64,000 bases of DNA, taken from positions 21,310-85,309 of the forward strand of contig NZ_VTGY01000005.1 of assembly GCF_009729075.1 (NCBI RefSeq). The letters run 5' to 3'. The DNA comes from Mycolicibacterium sp. CBMA 226. GTDB lineage: Bacteria > Actinomycetota > Actinomycetes > Mycobacteriales > Mycobacteriaceae. Within the stretch, counting starts at the first letter, position 1. Each line of letters opens with the position of its first letter. Of this stretch, positions 63,843-64,000 are shown in pieces. A model generated the notes under the pieces. It did not search any database, was not told the origin of the DNA, and saw nothing but the letters and a program-made list of their open reading frames with translations. Position numbers and translations under genes: made by a program.

Positions 63843-63873
63843 TTGACCCTGAAACCAGGGCGCTCGCTACTCG
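63843..63873 (+). repeat. Dispersed 31-bp repeat, copy 3
   Basis: Begins TTGACCCTGAAACCAGGG and ends ACTCG; two mismatches against copy 2. It lies 8 bases beyond the stop of the IS30-type transposase, so it could be the element's end sequence rather than an independent repeat. Confidence 0.6.
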
Positions 63874-63880
63874 GGCGGTT

Positions 63881-64000
63881 TCAAGGGATCGATGCAACAG
63901 CTGGTGGGTTCGACAGTAGTTCCTCGAGTGCTTCGGCTGGTGTTCGCCAGTTCAGGGTTTGGCGTGGGCGGCCGTTGAGTTCGGCGGCGACGTTGTCCAG
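63881..64000 (-). mobile_element. 3' end of an IS30-family transposase (continues beyond window)
   Basis: The last 39 codons read ELNGRPRQTLNWRTPAEALE and then a short tail to a TGA at 63881. The block NGRPR-TL-W-TPAEAL is the standard C-terminal signature of IS30-family transposases. The rest of the gene and the other end of the element lie to the right of the window. Confidence 0.85.

Overview
The window comes from a high-GC actinobacterium, almost certainly a rapidly growing Mycobacterium (Mycolicibacterium). Supporting signs are an MmpS/MmpL exporter pair, DUF732 and other small secreted proteins, a DesA3-type acyl desaturase with its own ferredoxin reductase, a WS/DGAT acyltransferase, a fused HadA/HadB-type dehydratase, a DUF2993/LmeA-like protein, frequent GTG starts, and regulator genes whose start codon lies 6 bases after a TANNNT -10 box (leaderless mRNAs).

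Layout. 1-4.9 kb: mmpS-mmpL (cut by the left edge), two small secreted proteins and a TetR gene; the same inverted repeat, AAGTGGAT-N7-ATCCAyTT, lies in both promoter regions. 5-9.1 kb: ABC-F ATPase, aldo/keto reductase divergent from an XRE/MmyB regulator, and a decayed luciferase-like oxidoreductase. 9.1-12.7 kb: PucR-type regulator divergent from a ferredoxin reductase-desaturase pair. 12.8-15.6 kb: membrane protein, Tat-exported DUF1906 protein, winged-helix regulator, MetQ-like binding protein. 15.8-21.6 kb: a compact operon of APC permease, glutamine-synthetase-like ligase, LLM flavin monooxygenase, DszC/SfnB-like flavoenzyme and class-I glutamine amidohydrolase, readable as a gamma-glutamyl-amine catabolic route. 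22.1-25.6 kb: M15 peptidase, then an ornithine-decarboxylase-like enzyme and a fused AdoMet decarboxylase-spermidine synthase. 25.8-38.1 kb: serine hydrolase, APC permease, DinB, SRPBCC, two TetR regulators, flavin amine oxidase, ABC1/UbiB kinase, SnoaL-like protein, HadAB-like dehydratase and an SCO6745-like protein. 38.1-41.8 kb: ssuCBAD alkanesulfonate operon. 42-44.8 kb: SDR, AraC, a small protein and TetR.

44.9-50.7 kb is the most unusual part. It holds an unknown protein, a cyclooxygenase/alpha-dioxygenase-like haem enzyme, a cytochrome P450 with an altered ExxR motif and a large acyl-CoA oxidase/dehydrogenase, all in line. This looks like a bacterial oxylipin pathway built as a split version of fungal Ppo dioxygenase-P450 fusions. 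50.8-55.6 kb: small secreted protein, nitrilase cluster, GH6 cellulase, LmeA-like protein. 55.7-60.9 kb: SDR, WS/DGAT, secreted SGNH esterase, FAD oxidase. 60.9-64 kb: APC permease, FadB remnant, L,D-transpeptidase, dispersed repeats and the 3' end of an IS30-family transposase.

Three C-terminal gene remnants (8.7-9.1, 21.7-22.1 and 62.4-62.7 kb) and the IS fragment mark past rearrangements. I saw no rRNA, tRNA or CRISPR array. No intergenic gap exceeds about 250 bases. The pathway assignments in 15.8-21.6 and 44.9-50.7 kb are inferences from domain content and gene order.
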